64,000 bases of DNA from assembly GCF_022811925.1 (NCBI RefSeq), contig NZ_CP065511.1:4581501-4645500 (forward strand). The letters are read 5' to 3'. The notes below the pieces were generated by a model. The model saw only the letters and a list, made by a program, of their open reading frames with translations. It had not been told where the DNA came from and did not search any database. Of the stretch, positions 8,964-16,331 are shown one piece after another. Every line of letters begins with the position of its first letter. The stretch's first letter is position 1. This DNA comes from Cytobacillus oceanisediminis. GTDB taxonomy: Bacteria > Bacillota > Bacilli > Bacillales > Cytobacillaceae. A program made the position numbers and the translations under genes.

Positions 8964-9008
8964 AGTGTTATACTTTTTGTTACCCTAAGATGTAATTAGT
9001 ATAACATA
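8964..9008 (-). promoter_or_regulatory. gapB promoter region with two CcpN-like boxes
   Basis: The published CcpN consensus as I recall it is TRTGHYATAYW. The minus strand has TATGTTATACT at 9008-8998, an exact match that also contains the likely -10 (TATACT). The plus strand has AGTGTTATACT at 8964-8974, a match at ten of eleven positions in inverted orientation. No good -35 lies 16-18 bp upstream of the -10. The arrangement resembles CcpN repression of gapB in B. subtilis. Confidence 0.6.
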
Positions 9009-9163
9009 TTAAACATCATTTGTGATGAATAAAATGCGGATTTTTTAATGTTTAACAATTCAGAAATATAAGTTCCTTACTTTCATCAGGATTTATGGGG
9101 GAATGGCCTAAATACAGAAACATAATGTTTATTTTTGTCATACTAATTGGGTATTAAATGGAT

Positions 9164-9189
9164 CAAAAAAAAGAGCCTGTCACAGGCCC
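9164..9189 (-). terminator. coaE terminator
   Basis: GGGCCTGT and ACAGGCTC pair directly after the coaE stop and are followed on the minus strand by eight T. Confidence 0.82.
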
Positions 9190-9789
9190 TTAGATAGCAT
9201 TCCATTTTCTTAAAATATCCCACAATTGTTTCTCTGTTTCTTCAATTCTGCCATTATTATCGATTACAGCATCGGCCAATGCCTTCTTTTCTCTTAAAGG
9301 CATTTGGGAATGGATTCTTGCCATTGCTTCTTTCTCGGAAAGCTGATTTCTTTGCATCAGCCTCTGCAGCTGTATATCTTCATCTGCATAAACTAATAAT
9401 GTTTTGTCGCACATGTATTGTAATTTACTTTCAAATAAAAGCGGTATATCAAGAATAATCAGTTGTTCATTACGGCTGATAGCTTGTTCCTTTTTGGCTG
9501 TCATTCTTTTGCGGACGGCAGGATGTACAATGCTATTTAATGCTTTCCGCTCTTTTTCATCATGAAAAATAATGGAGCCCAGTTCCGCACGATCAATTGA
9601 ACCGTCTTTGAGTAGAACCCTTTCCCCAAAATGACGGACAATTTCCTGATAAGCTTCTTCTCCTTTTTCAACAGCTAATCTGGCTTCTATATCCGCGTCG
9701 ATTACAGTGTATCCTTTTTCGATGAGGAGAGATGAAACGGTGCTTTTCCCGCTTGCAATCCCGCCTGTCAAACCTACAGTCAGTGACAT
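9190..9789 (-). CDS. coaE: dephospho-CoA kinase
   Basis: Catalyses the last step of coenzyme A synthesis, phosphorylating the 3'-OH of dephospho-CoA with ATP. The 199-residue protein has the P-loop GGIASGKS (9-16), the DIPLLFE motif and a lid region RLMQRNQLSEKEAMARIHSQM typical of the family. The ATG at 9789 follows AAAGGAAC. It lies 24 bp downstream of ytaF in the polA-mutM-ytaF-coaE cluster and ends in its own terminator. Confidence 0.97.
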   Translation of the reverse strand: MSLTVGLTGGIASGKSTVSSLLIEKGYTVIDADIEARLAVEKGEEAYQEIVRHFGERVLLKDGSIDRAELGSIIFHDEKERKALNSIVHPAVRKRMTAKKEQAISRNEQLIILDIPLLFESKLQYMCDKTLLVYADEDIQLQRLMQRNQLSEKEAMARIHSQMPLREKKALADAVIDNNGRIEETEKQLWDILRKWNAI

Positions 9790-9813
9790 AGTGTGTTCCT
9801 TTCATATAAAATG

Positions 9814-10449
9814 CTAGATTTTTAATATCCCGATTACGATTAAAATAATCCCAGGGATGAATGAGAACTTATGGACCCATCCGCTTTTGGAGAAGAGGGA
9901 TCCTACCTGCATTCCCATAAACACAAACAGAGAACTCATAACGGCGACTGTCATTGCCAGGTAAAAAGGCGAGTACCCTAGCATGGCTGCACCGATTCCA
10001 GCTCCGAAAGCATCAAGCGATAAAGCGAGCCCAAGCATAAGTGCTTCAATTCCTGTGATGGTTCCGGATTTATCAAAATCAGCGGACATCGGCTTTTTCA
10101 GGATATTAATGACAAGCCCAAGAGATTTGATTTCCAGGTTTACAATCGTTTTTTCATGCGGCAGAACATCCTTAACCTTTTCCGGCCTGAAAAATTGATA
10201 AAGAACCCAGGCACCAAGAAAAATAAGAATGACTCCCCCTAAACTTTCAGCTAAAGCCGGAGATAAAAAGGCTTCTATAAAATGGCCAATTGTCATGGCA
10301 GCCATTAATGTTATAGCTGAACAGCAAGCGATTATACTGATCGATTTAAATGGTATTCTCATTTTCCTTAAGCCATAGGTTAAACCGACACTAAAACTGT
10401 CAAGACTGACAGCAAAAGCAAGTATCAAAAGTGAGAATGTATGCGCCAT
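9814..10449 (-). CDS. ytaF: sporulation membrane protein YtaF (MntP-like)
   Basis: An integral membrane protein of 211 residues with about six hydrophobic segments. It contains the duplicated LDSFSVGLTYG and LDAFGAGIGAAML motifs of the MntP/YtaF family, where the aspartates may handle cations. The ATG at 10449 is placed nine bases after AAGGAG; an upstream start at 10506 would lack a ribosome binding site. In B. subtilis YtaF is annotated as a sporulation membrane protein. Manganese export, as for MntP, is possible but not shown by the sequence. Confidence 0.9.
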   Translation of the reverse strand: MAHTFSLLILAFAVSLDSFSVGLTYGLRKMRIPFKSISIIACCSAITLMAAMTIGHFIEAFLSPALAESLGGVILIFLGAWVLYQFFRPEKVKDVLPHEKTIVNLEIKSLGLVINILKKPMSADFDKSGTITGIEALMLGLALSLDAFGAGIGAAMLGYSPFYLAMTVAVMSSLFVFMGMQVGSLFSKSGWVHKFSFIPGIILIVIGILKI

Positions 10450-10543
10450 AGAATAGAGCTCCTTCCTGTCAATCGCTACAATAGTATATGGAAGAAGCCC
10501 ATCCAATGTTATTCGAAACGCATTTCAGCTCTATTCTTCATTA

Positions 10544-11371
10544 TTATTTTTTCTGGCAAGCTGGACAGTAAACTGTCCCCCTGCCTCCTGTCACGATCCG
10601 CTCAAGCGTGCTTCCGCAGACTTTGCAATCCTCCCCTTTTCGCCCATACACGAAAAGTTCGAGCTGAAACATGCCAATTTGCCCCTGGGAATTAACATAG
10701 GAGCGAATGGTGCTACCTCCCTTATCAACCGCTTCCCTCAGGGTATCCGCAATCTCTTTGTGAAGTGTCTCCATTTCGCTCCTTGTTAAGCTATTTGCCG
10801 CTCTTTCAGGATGTATTCGTGAACGGAATAATGCTTCATCTACATAAATATTTCCTAGCCCTACGATCGTTTTCTGATCGAGAAGTGCAGTTTTGATATT
10901 GCGGGTGGTCCGGGCAAGTCTCGCAGCAAGGTCGTCTGCCGTAAACTCTTCTGCAAATGGTTCCGGTCCCAGGTGTGCCAGCGGAAGAGTCTTAAATTCT
11001 TCGCCCTTTGCATATAGGTGCATCGTTCCAAATTTACGGACATCCTTATATCTGAGCTCAGTGCCATCTGTAAAATGAAAAATCACATGAGTGTGTTTTT
11101 CAACAGGTTCTTCTTTTGAAAAGAGTCCGTACCTGCCTTCCATTCTCAGATGGGACACAAGGGCATAATCATTGGTATAGAGTATTAGAAACTTTCCTCT
11201 CCTGCCAATGTCCTGAAAAACTTGACCTGCTAAAGCATCCTTGAATTGGGCAAGCTCTTCCGGATGCTTAACCATTTTGGGCCAGAAAACCGAAACATGT
11301 GCAATGGTTTTGCCGATCACCAATTCCTGCAATGTTTTTCTGACCGTTTCAACTTCAGGAAGTTCCGGCAT
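10544..11371 (-). CDS. mutM: formamidopyrimidine-DNA glycosylase
   Basis: Base-excision repair enzyme removing 8-oxoguanine and formamidopyrimidines and nicking the abasic site. The 275-residue protein starts MPELPEVETV, with Pro2 as catalytic nucleophile and Glu3. The C-terminal zinc finger has C249, C252, C269 and C272 with a TGGRGTVYC loop. The ATG at 11371 follows AGGAGGGAGG. It lies 64 bp downstream of polA on the same strand, consistent with a repair operon polA-mutM-ytaF-coaE. Confidence 0.98.
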   Translation of the reverse strand: MPELPEVETVRKTLQELVIGKTIAHVSVFWPKMVKHPEELAQFKDALAGQVFQDIGRRGKFLILYTNDYALVSHLRMEGRYGLFSKEEPVEKHTHVIFHFTDGTELRYKDVRKFGTMHLYAKGEEFKTLPLAHLGPEPFAEEFTADDLAARLARTTRNIKTALLDQKTIVGLGNIYVDEALFRSRIHPERAANSLTRSEMETLHKEIADTLREAVDKGGSTIRSYVNSQGQIGMFQLELFVYGRKGEDCKVCGSTLERIVTGGRGTVYCPACQKK

Positions 11372-11435
11372 GGTCCTCCCTCCTTTTTAATGCAGTTTAG
11401 AAAACTTATTCTGTATTCAAAAATACAATCTGCTT

Positions 11436-14069
11436 TTATTTCGCATCAAACCACGTTGGCCCGAAGGAATAATCCACTTTAAGCGGAACTTTCAATTCTA
11501 CTGCATTTTCCATAACGTCCGGTACGATTTTTTTGAGCGTTTCTATTTCATCCTCTGGTACTTCAAAGATCAGTTCATCGTGAACCTGCAGCAGAAGGCG
11601 TGCTTTGAGTTCTTCTTTTCTTAGGCGGTCGGCCATGTCAATCATGGCTTTTTTAATTATATCTGCCGCGCTTCCCTGGATTGGTGTATTCATGGCGGTT
11701 CGTTCTGCAAAGCTTCGCAGGTTGAAGTTTCGGCTTGTAATTTCAGGCAGATACCTTCTTCTGTGAAGAAGGGTCGAGACATATCCTTTTTGTTTTGCAT
11801 CATGGATAATATCGTCCATGTACTGCTTAACGCCAGGATAGCTTTCCAGATAGCGCTCAATAAATTTACCCGCTTCTTTCCGTGTGATGCCCAGGCTTTG
11901 AGAAAGGCCATAATCACTGATTCCGTAGACAATTCCAAAGTTAACGGCCTTTGCATGGCGCCGCATATTGGAGGTAACTTCATCGGCATTAACGTGGAAT
12001 ACCTCCATTGCCGTTTTGGTGTGAATATCCATATCTTCAATAAATGCTTCTATCAGCTTTTCATCATCTGCAATATGAGCCAGTACTCTCAGTTCAATCT
12101 GCGAGTAGTCTGCTGCAAAGATGGACCAGCCAGGTTCTGAAGGGACAAATGCCTGCCTGATTTTTCGCCCTTCCTCCAGACGGATCGGAATATTTTGCAG
12201 GTTCGGATCTGTTGAGCTTAACCTTCCTGTCTGTGTAAGAGCCTGATTAAATCTGGTGTGGACTTTGCCTGTTTCATAGTTAACCACCTTAAGCAGGCCT
12301 TCAATATAAGTGGATTGAAGTTTGCCAAGCTGGCGGTAATGCAGAATGTCCCGGATAATTCCATGGCTGTTCTCAAGTTTTTCCAGGACATCAGCAGAAG
12401 TGGAATAGCCTGTTTTGGTTTTTTTAATGACAGGCAGCCCTAATTTTTCAAAAAGGATCACACCGAGCTGTTTTGGAGAATTGATATTAAAGGCTTCCCC
12501 GGCAAGCTCATGTATGCGCTTTTCGATTTCATCCAATTTGGAGAGCAGGTCTTGTCCCATTGTTTTCAGGCGTTCAAGATCCACTTTAATACCGGTTGAT
12601 TCCATATCAGCCAAAATCAGAGACAGCGGCATTTCCAGGTCATAAAACAGCTCGGATTGCTGATTTTCCTTTAATTCACTATCGAGTTTTTCCTTCAGTG
12701 TCATCAAGGCCGCTGCTTTCCTTGCCAAATGACCGGCAAGTTCCTTTTCATCCGGAATCCGCCTTTTTGCTCCTTTTCCGTAAAAAGCTTCATCAGATTG
12801 AATCGCATTATAGCCATGATTTTTTGCTATAGAGGCTATATCTTCAATAGTCTGAGACGGGTTAATAAGATAAGAAGCAATATAAAGGTCAAAATCGGCA
12901 CCTTTTAGATGAATACCATGATGCCGGAGTGAGACTTCCGATCTTTTTGCATCATATACTGTCTTCTTTTTGGTTTCATCTTCAGCCCATCTTTGAAAAA
13001 CATCAGACTCTAGTGCCGTATCTTTGGAGAAGAAAAAATTCCCCTTATCATTCGCAACGGAGAAACCAATAATGTCTGCATAATGGTAATTATCTTCCAG
13101 AAGCTCAACATAAAATGCATTTTCATCAGTAAACATCTCTTCCTTAATTTCATCTGCAATGGTAAATTCAATTTCTTCCAGATTCTCTTCGACTGCTTCT
13201 ATGTCTCCGCCAAGCTTTTCCAGTAAAGAGTTAAAGCCTAATTCTTTAAAGATGCTTATGACTTTTTCTTTTTCAAAACCTTCATATTCAATGTCTTCAA
13301 TTTCAATTTCAACAGGGGCCTCTCTCGTGATAGTGGCAAGTTCTTTGCTCATTAAAGCTTGATCCCTGAATTCTTCCAGCTTTTCTTTCAGTTTTTTTCC
13401 GCTCACCTTATCAACAGAATCCAAGAGCTCTTCAAGGGTTCCAAACTCTTTCAGCAATTTAAGGGCAGTTTTTTCTCCTACTCCTGGAACACCTGGGATA
13501 TTATCTGAACTATCTCCCATTAGGCCTTTCATATCAATAATCCTGTCAGCAGTGATTCCGTATTTTTCTTCTATATGAGCTGGTGTGTATTCTTCAATAT
13601 CAGTAATGCCTTTGCGGGTAATGCTGACTGTTACAGAATCGGAACTTAACTGTGTTAAATCCTTATCCCCTGATATAACTTTAACTTCATAGCCATCTTT
13701 TTCGGCATGGAGGGACAGTGTTCCAATAATATCATCCGCTTCAAAGTTTTCCAGTTCATATCTGGAAATTCCGTAAGCATCAAGAAGTTCTCTGATATAA
13801 GGGAACTGCTCTGATAGCTCAGGCGGTGTTTTCTGCCTTCCGCCTTTATACTCGCTGAAGGTTTTATGGCGGAAGGTTGTTTTTCCGGCATCGAACGCCA
13901 CAAGGAGATGCGTTGGTTTTTCATCCTCCAGAATCCTTTGCAGCATCATGGTAAATCCGTAGACAGCATTTGTATGTATTCCTTTGTCATTGTTTAAAAG
14001 CGGTAAAGCAAAAAATGCCCGATAAGCGATGCTGTTGCCATCTATCAGAACAAGCTTTTTTTTATCCAA
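11436..14069 (-). CDS. polA: DNA polymerase I
   Basis: Gap-filling and primer-removing polymerase (877 aa). The N-terminal 5'-3' exonuclease starts KLVLIDGNSIAYRAFFALP. The middle 3'-5' exonuclease fold lacks the DxE metal-binding motif (it reads FYVELLEDNYH), so proofreading is probably absent, as in other Bacillus PolA proteins. The C-terminal polymerase has FAADYSQIELRVLAH, the RRHAKAVNFGIVYG helix and LLQVHDELIFE. The start is TTG at 14069 behind AGGAGGAGA. It is followed closely by mutM. Confidence 0.98.
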   Translation of the reverse strand: MDKKKLVLIDGNSIAYRAFFALPLLNNDKGIHTNAVYGFTMMLQRILEDEKPTHLLVAFDAGKTTFRHKTFSEYKGGRQKTPPELSEQFPYIRELLDAYGISRYELENFEADDIIGTLSLHAEKDGYEVKVISGDKDLTQLSSDSVTVSITRKGITDIEEYTPAHIEEKYGITADRIIDMKGLMGDSSDNIPGVPGVGEKTALKLLKEFGTLEELLDSVDKVSGKKLKEKLEEFRDQALMSKELATITREAPVEIEIEDIEYEGFEKEKVISIFKELGFNSLLEKLGGDIEAVEENLEEIEFTIADEIKEEMFTDENAFYVELLEDNYHYADIIGFSVANDKGNFFFSKDTALESDVFQRWAEDETKKKTVYDAKRSEVSLRHHGIHLKGADFDLYIASYLINPSQTIEDIASIAKNHGYNAIQSDEAFYGKGAKRRIPDEKELAGHLARKAAALMTLKEKLDSELKENQQSELFYDLEMPLSLILADMESTGIKVDLERLKTMGQDLLSKLDEIEKRIHELAGEAFNINSPKQLGVILFEKLGLPVIKKTKTGYSTSADVLEKLENSHGIIRDILHYRQLGKLQSTYIEGLLKVVNYETGKVHTRFNQALTQTGRLSSTDPNLQNIPIRLEEGRKIRQAFVPSEPGWSIFAADYSQIELRVLAHIADDEKLIEAFIEDMDIHTKTAMEVFHVNADEVTSNMRRHAKAVNFGIVYGISDYGLSQSLGITRKEAGKFIERYLESYPGVKQYMDDIIHDAKQKGYVSTLLHRRRYLPEITSRNFNLRSFAERTAMNTPIQGSAADIIKKAMIDMADRLRKEELKARLLLQVHDELIFEVPEDEIETLKKIVPDVMENAVELKVPLKVDYSFGPTWFDAK

Positions 14070-14087
14070 CTAGTATCTCCTCCTCTT

Positions 14088-14113
14088 AAGAAAAGCGCAA
14101 ACGCCTTGCCCAC
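14088..14113 (+). repeat. interspersed repeat copy C, end fragment
   Basis: AAGAAAAGCGCAAACGCC followed by TTGCCCAC matches only the left end of the repeat family. It lies between the hflC terminator and the polA ribosome binding site. No right end is present. Confidence 0.6.
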
Positions 14114-14120
14114 AATAAAA

Positions 14121-14179
14121 AAGCCGATATTTTCCTTTATTCTATCATGAGCAGATAGAGAAAGAAAAATAACGGCTTT
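14121..14179 (-). terminator. hflC terminator
   Basis: A long imperfect hairpin: AAGCCG at one end pairs with CGGCTT at the other, with further pairing of CTCTATC/GATAGAA inside. On the minus strand it ends in TTTTTTATTG. It lies just after the hflC stop. Confidence 0.75.
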
Positions 14180-14193
14180 CGGGTTATAAATTA

Positions 14194-15126
14194 TTAATCC
14201 GTATACCCCATCAGCAGCCGGGCATATGGTGAGTCCGAAGGGAGAACAATGACAGTCTCGCCATTAATGGTCTTTTTATAGGATTCAAGCGTGCGGTATA
14301 AGGAATAAAATTCAGGATCCTTTGAGAAGGCTTCGTTGTAGACCTTCGCAGCTCCCGCTTCTCCTTCCGCCCGGATCGTTTCAGCATCCGCCTGGGCCTT
14401 GGCAAGCATTTCCCTGACATTCCTGTCCGTGTCAGCAATGATGATGTTCTTCTGGGCATCACCCTTGGACAGGTATTCCTGGGCTGTTGACTGGCGCTCT
14501 GAAATCATCCTGGTGTACACGGACTGTTCATTTTCAGAAGGTAAATCTGTTCGTTTAATTCGTACATCTGAAACTGTGATTCCATAGTTATCATTAGAAA
14601 GCAATTCATTCACTTTAGTAGTAATTTGATCATTCAATGATCCCCGTGATGACTTTTCATCATTAATTATTTCATCATAATTCAGCCGGCCTAATTCGGA
14701 GCGGGTCACAGAGTAGATGAACTCTTCCATTCTGGCCTCCGCCCCCTCCAATGTTCTGGCGTTTGATATCATTTTCTTCGGGTCATCAATTTTCCATACT
14801 GCATAATTATCAATAATCATGACCTTTTTGTCCTTTGTATTGATTTCAGCTTCGGACACGTCATAAGTCATTTGGTATTTTGGCAGCGTCGAAACACTTT
14901 GGATAAATGGTATTTTGTATGCTAATCCAGGCTCGCTCTCAATCCTGACCACTTCTCCAAATTGACGGATGACCTTGTACTCCCCTTCCTTTACAATAAA
15001 AAGGTTACTGAAAAGAATTACGAGTGCGGCAATGACAAGCACAAGGGTGATTCCAAGTTTGGTATAACTTCTCCACTGGAAATTCCCGCCCCGTTCTTTG
15101 ATATTTACGACATTTTGATCACTCAT
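14194..15126 (-). CDS. hflC: HflC-like SPFH/prohibitin protein
   Basis: One of a pair of membrane-anchored SPFH proteins that in other bacteria bind and modulate the FtsH protease. The 310-residue protein has one N-terminal transmembrane segment (LGITLVLVIAALVILF), the SPFH domain (VKEGEYKVIRQFGEVVRIESEPGLAYKIP) and an alanine/glutamate-rich coiled coil (AKAQADAETIRAEGEAGAAKVY). The ATG at 15126 overlaps the hflK stop by eight bases; an upstream in-frame start would lie within hflK. Together with hflK it is inserted between polA and phoR, which are adjacent in B. subtilis. Confidence 0.9.
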   Translation of the reverse strand: MSDQNVVNIKERGGNFQWRSYTKLGITLVLVIAALVILFSNLFIVKEGEYKVIRQFGEVVRIESEPGLAYKIPFIQSVSTLPKYQMTYDVSEAEINTKDKKVMIIDNYAVWKIDDPKKMISNARTLEGAEARMEEFIYSVTRSELGRLNYDEIINDEKSSRGSLNDQITTKVNELLSNDNYGITVSDVRIKRTDLPSENEQSVYTRMISERQSTAQEYLSKGDAQKNIIIADTDRNVREMLAKAQADAETIRAEGEAGAAKVYNEAFSKDPEFYSLYRTLESYKKTINGETVIVLPSDSPYARLLMGYTD

Positions 15127-16084
15127 TATCCGCACCGCCTTCCTCTTTCGGTTTGGCCTGTTCTTTCTCAAGCGGCCTGATCGGGAAATATTTCATTGTA
15201 TTTCCATCGTCATTCATAATGTAAATTTCAGCGCCTGGAAGGACTTGCTCCAGCGTTTCAAGGACAAGCCGCTCTCTAGTGATATCAGGATTATTTTTGT
15301 ATTCTCCGTACAATTTATTAAATACTGCCACATCTCCACGCGCTCTTTCCAGACGGGCCGCCTTTTCTCCTTCTGCTTTGGAGGCAAGAGCCTCCTTCTC
15401 ACCTTCTGCTTCATTCATTCTCTGGTTCTTATATTTTTCTGCTTCATTTATTTTGGTATTAGCTGTTTCCCTTGCATCCGTTACATCCGTAAAAGCTTTT
15501 CTGACATCATCATTCGGCAATTCCACATCCTGCAGCTTGACTGCAAGAACGGAGATGCCTATATCATATTTGCCAATTAATGAGGTTAGGAGCTCTCTTA
15601 CATCCGCTTCGATCTCTGCTTTCCCTGAAGTTAGCGCATCATCAATTTTAGAGCCTCCTATAATACTTCTTAAGGATGAGGAAGTAGCATCATATAGGAT
15701 TTCTTCTGGATCTTCAGCATTATATAGATATTTTTCCGGATCCGTAATTTTCCACTGTACCACCAGATCTGCAAGAACGATATTTTCATCACCGGTTATC
15801 ATCTTTGTCTCATCAGGAAAATCCTTTATTTCTCCGTCTTTTTCTTCATATCCAAACTGCAGTGAAAAAGTTTCTTTTGAAAGTTTCTCCACGCTTTGGA
15901 CAGGCCATGGCAATTTGAAATGAAGTCCCGGCTCCGTAATGCCTTCCTCAACTTTCCCAAATGTTAAAATGACTGCCTGATCCGATTCATCGACGGTATA
16001 CCATGTTGTAAAGGCAACTATACTTAAAATAACAATTGCCAGAATTAGCCCTGCGATTGTATAAATTCGCTTTAAGCTGACCAT
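15119..16084 (-). CDS. hflK: HflK-like SPFH/prohibitin protein
   Basis: Partner of HflC (321 aa). It has an N-terminal membrane anchor (YTIAGLILAIVILSIVAFTTW), an SPFH domain starting around VDESDQAVILTFGKVEEGITEPGLHF, and a C-terminal coiled coil with NEAEGEKEALASKAEGEKAA. The ATG at 16084 follows GGGAAGGGGAGAG. Translation is coupled to hflC by overlap. The FtsH-regulator role is inferred from homology. A Pho box and a terminator lie between phoR and this gene, so its own promoter is uncertain. Confidence 0.9.
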   Translation of the reverse strand: MVSLKRIYTIAGLILAIVILSIVAFTTWYTVDESDQAVILTFGKVEEGITEPGLHFKLPWPVQSVEKLSKETFSLQFGYEEKDGEIKDFPDETKMITGDENIVLADLVVQWKITDPEKYLYNAEDPEEILYDATSSSLRSIIGGSKIDDALTSGKAEIEADVRELLTSLIGKYDIGISVLAVKLQDVELPNDDVRKAFTDVTDARETANTKINEAEKYKNQRMNEAEGEKEALASKAEGEKAARLERARGDVAVFNKLYGEYKNNPDITRERLVLETLEQVLPGAEIYIMNDDGNTMKYFPIRPLEKEQAKPKEEGGADNE

Positions 16085-16191
16085 TTCTCTCTCCCCTTCC
16101 CTAGCGCTTTCTATAACTTTTCATACGATTTATTTACGTAAAGGTTTCATAAATATGACAAAAGTTAAAGAAAGAAAGAAAATCAAAGATG

Positions 16192-16226
16192 AAAAAGGCG
16201 AAAGCGGGGTCAGCTTTCACCTTTTT
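16192..16226 (-). terminator. terminator in phoR-hflK gap
   Basis: AAAAAGGTGAAAGC and GCTTTCGCCTTTTT form a 14-bp stem (one G-U) around TGACCCC, followed by CATCTTTG. It is about 105 bp past the phoR stop and before hflK. It can end phoPR transcripts or a short RNA started at the Pho box. Confidence 0.8.
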
Positions 16227-16256
16227 CTATGGCTCCTTGGATGAAGGGGTTTAACA
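16192..16256 (-). ncRNA. candidate PhoP-controlled small RNA, about 65 nt
   Basis: A start about seven bases after TAAAAT (16268-16263) and an end at the terminator give a 65-nt RNA with no open frame. Its 5' part contains TTAAACCCCTTCATCC, single-stranded on paper and complementary to Shine-Dalgarno-like GAAGGGG. This is an inference from a promoter-terminator pair, not a match to a known RNA. The alternative is that the Pho box serves hflKC by read-through. Confidence 0.35.
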
Positions 16257-16262
16257 ATTATG

Positions 16263-16316
16263 ATTTTATCAGCGGAATGTAAAGGGAACATAAATCTGCT
16301 GTAAAAATAATGTAAA
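16263..16316 (-). promoter_or_regulatory. Pho box (four repeats) with -10
   Basis: On the minus strand TTTACA, TTTACA, TTTATG and TTTACA begin at 16316, 16305, 16294 and 16283, exactly 11 bp apart with 5-bp spacers. This is the arrangement bound by two PhoP dimers in Bacillus. TAAAAT follows nine bases after the last repeat, a position typical of PhoP-activated promoters without a -35. The box points away from phoR towards hflK. Confidence 0.65.
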
Positions 16317-16331
16317 GTTAATCCTGCCACT

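Noticed and set aside
15279-15923. Long plus-strand frame of 214 codons
   Set aside because: It is antisense to hflK, which has clear SPFH features. Such mirror frames are common opposite coding DNA.
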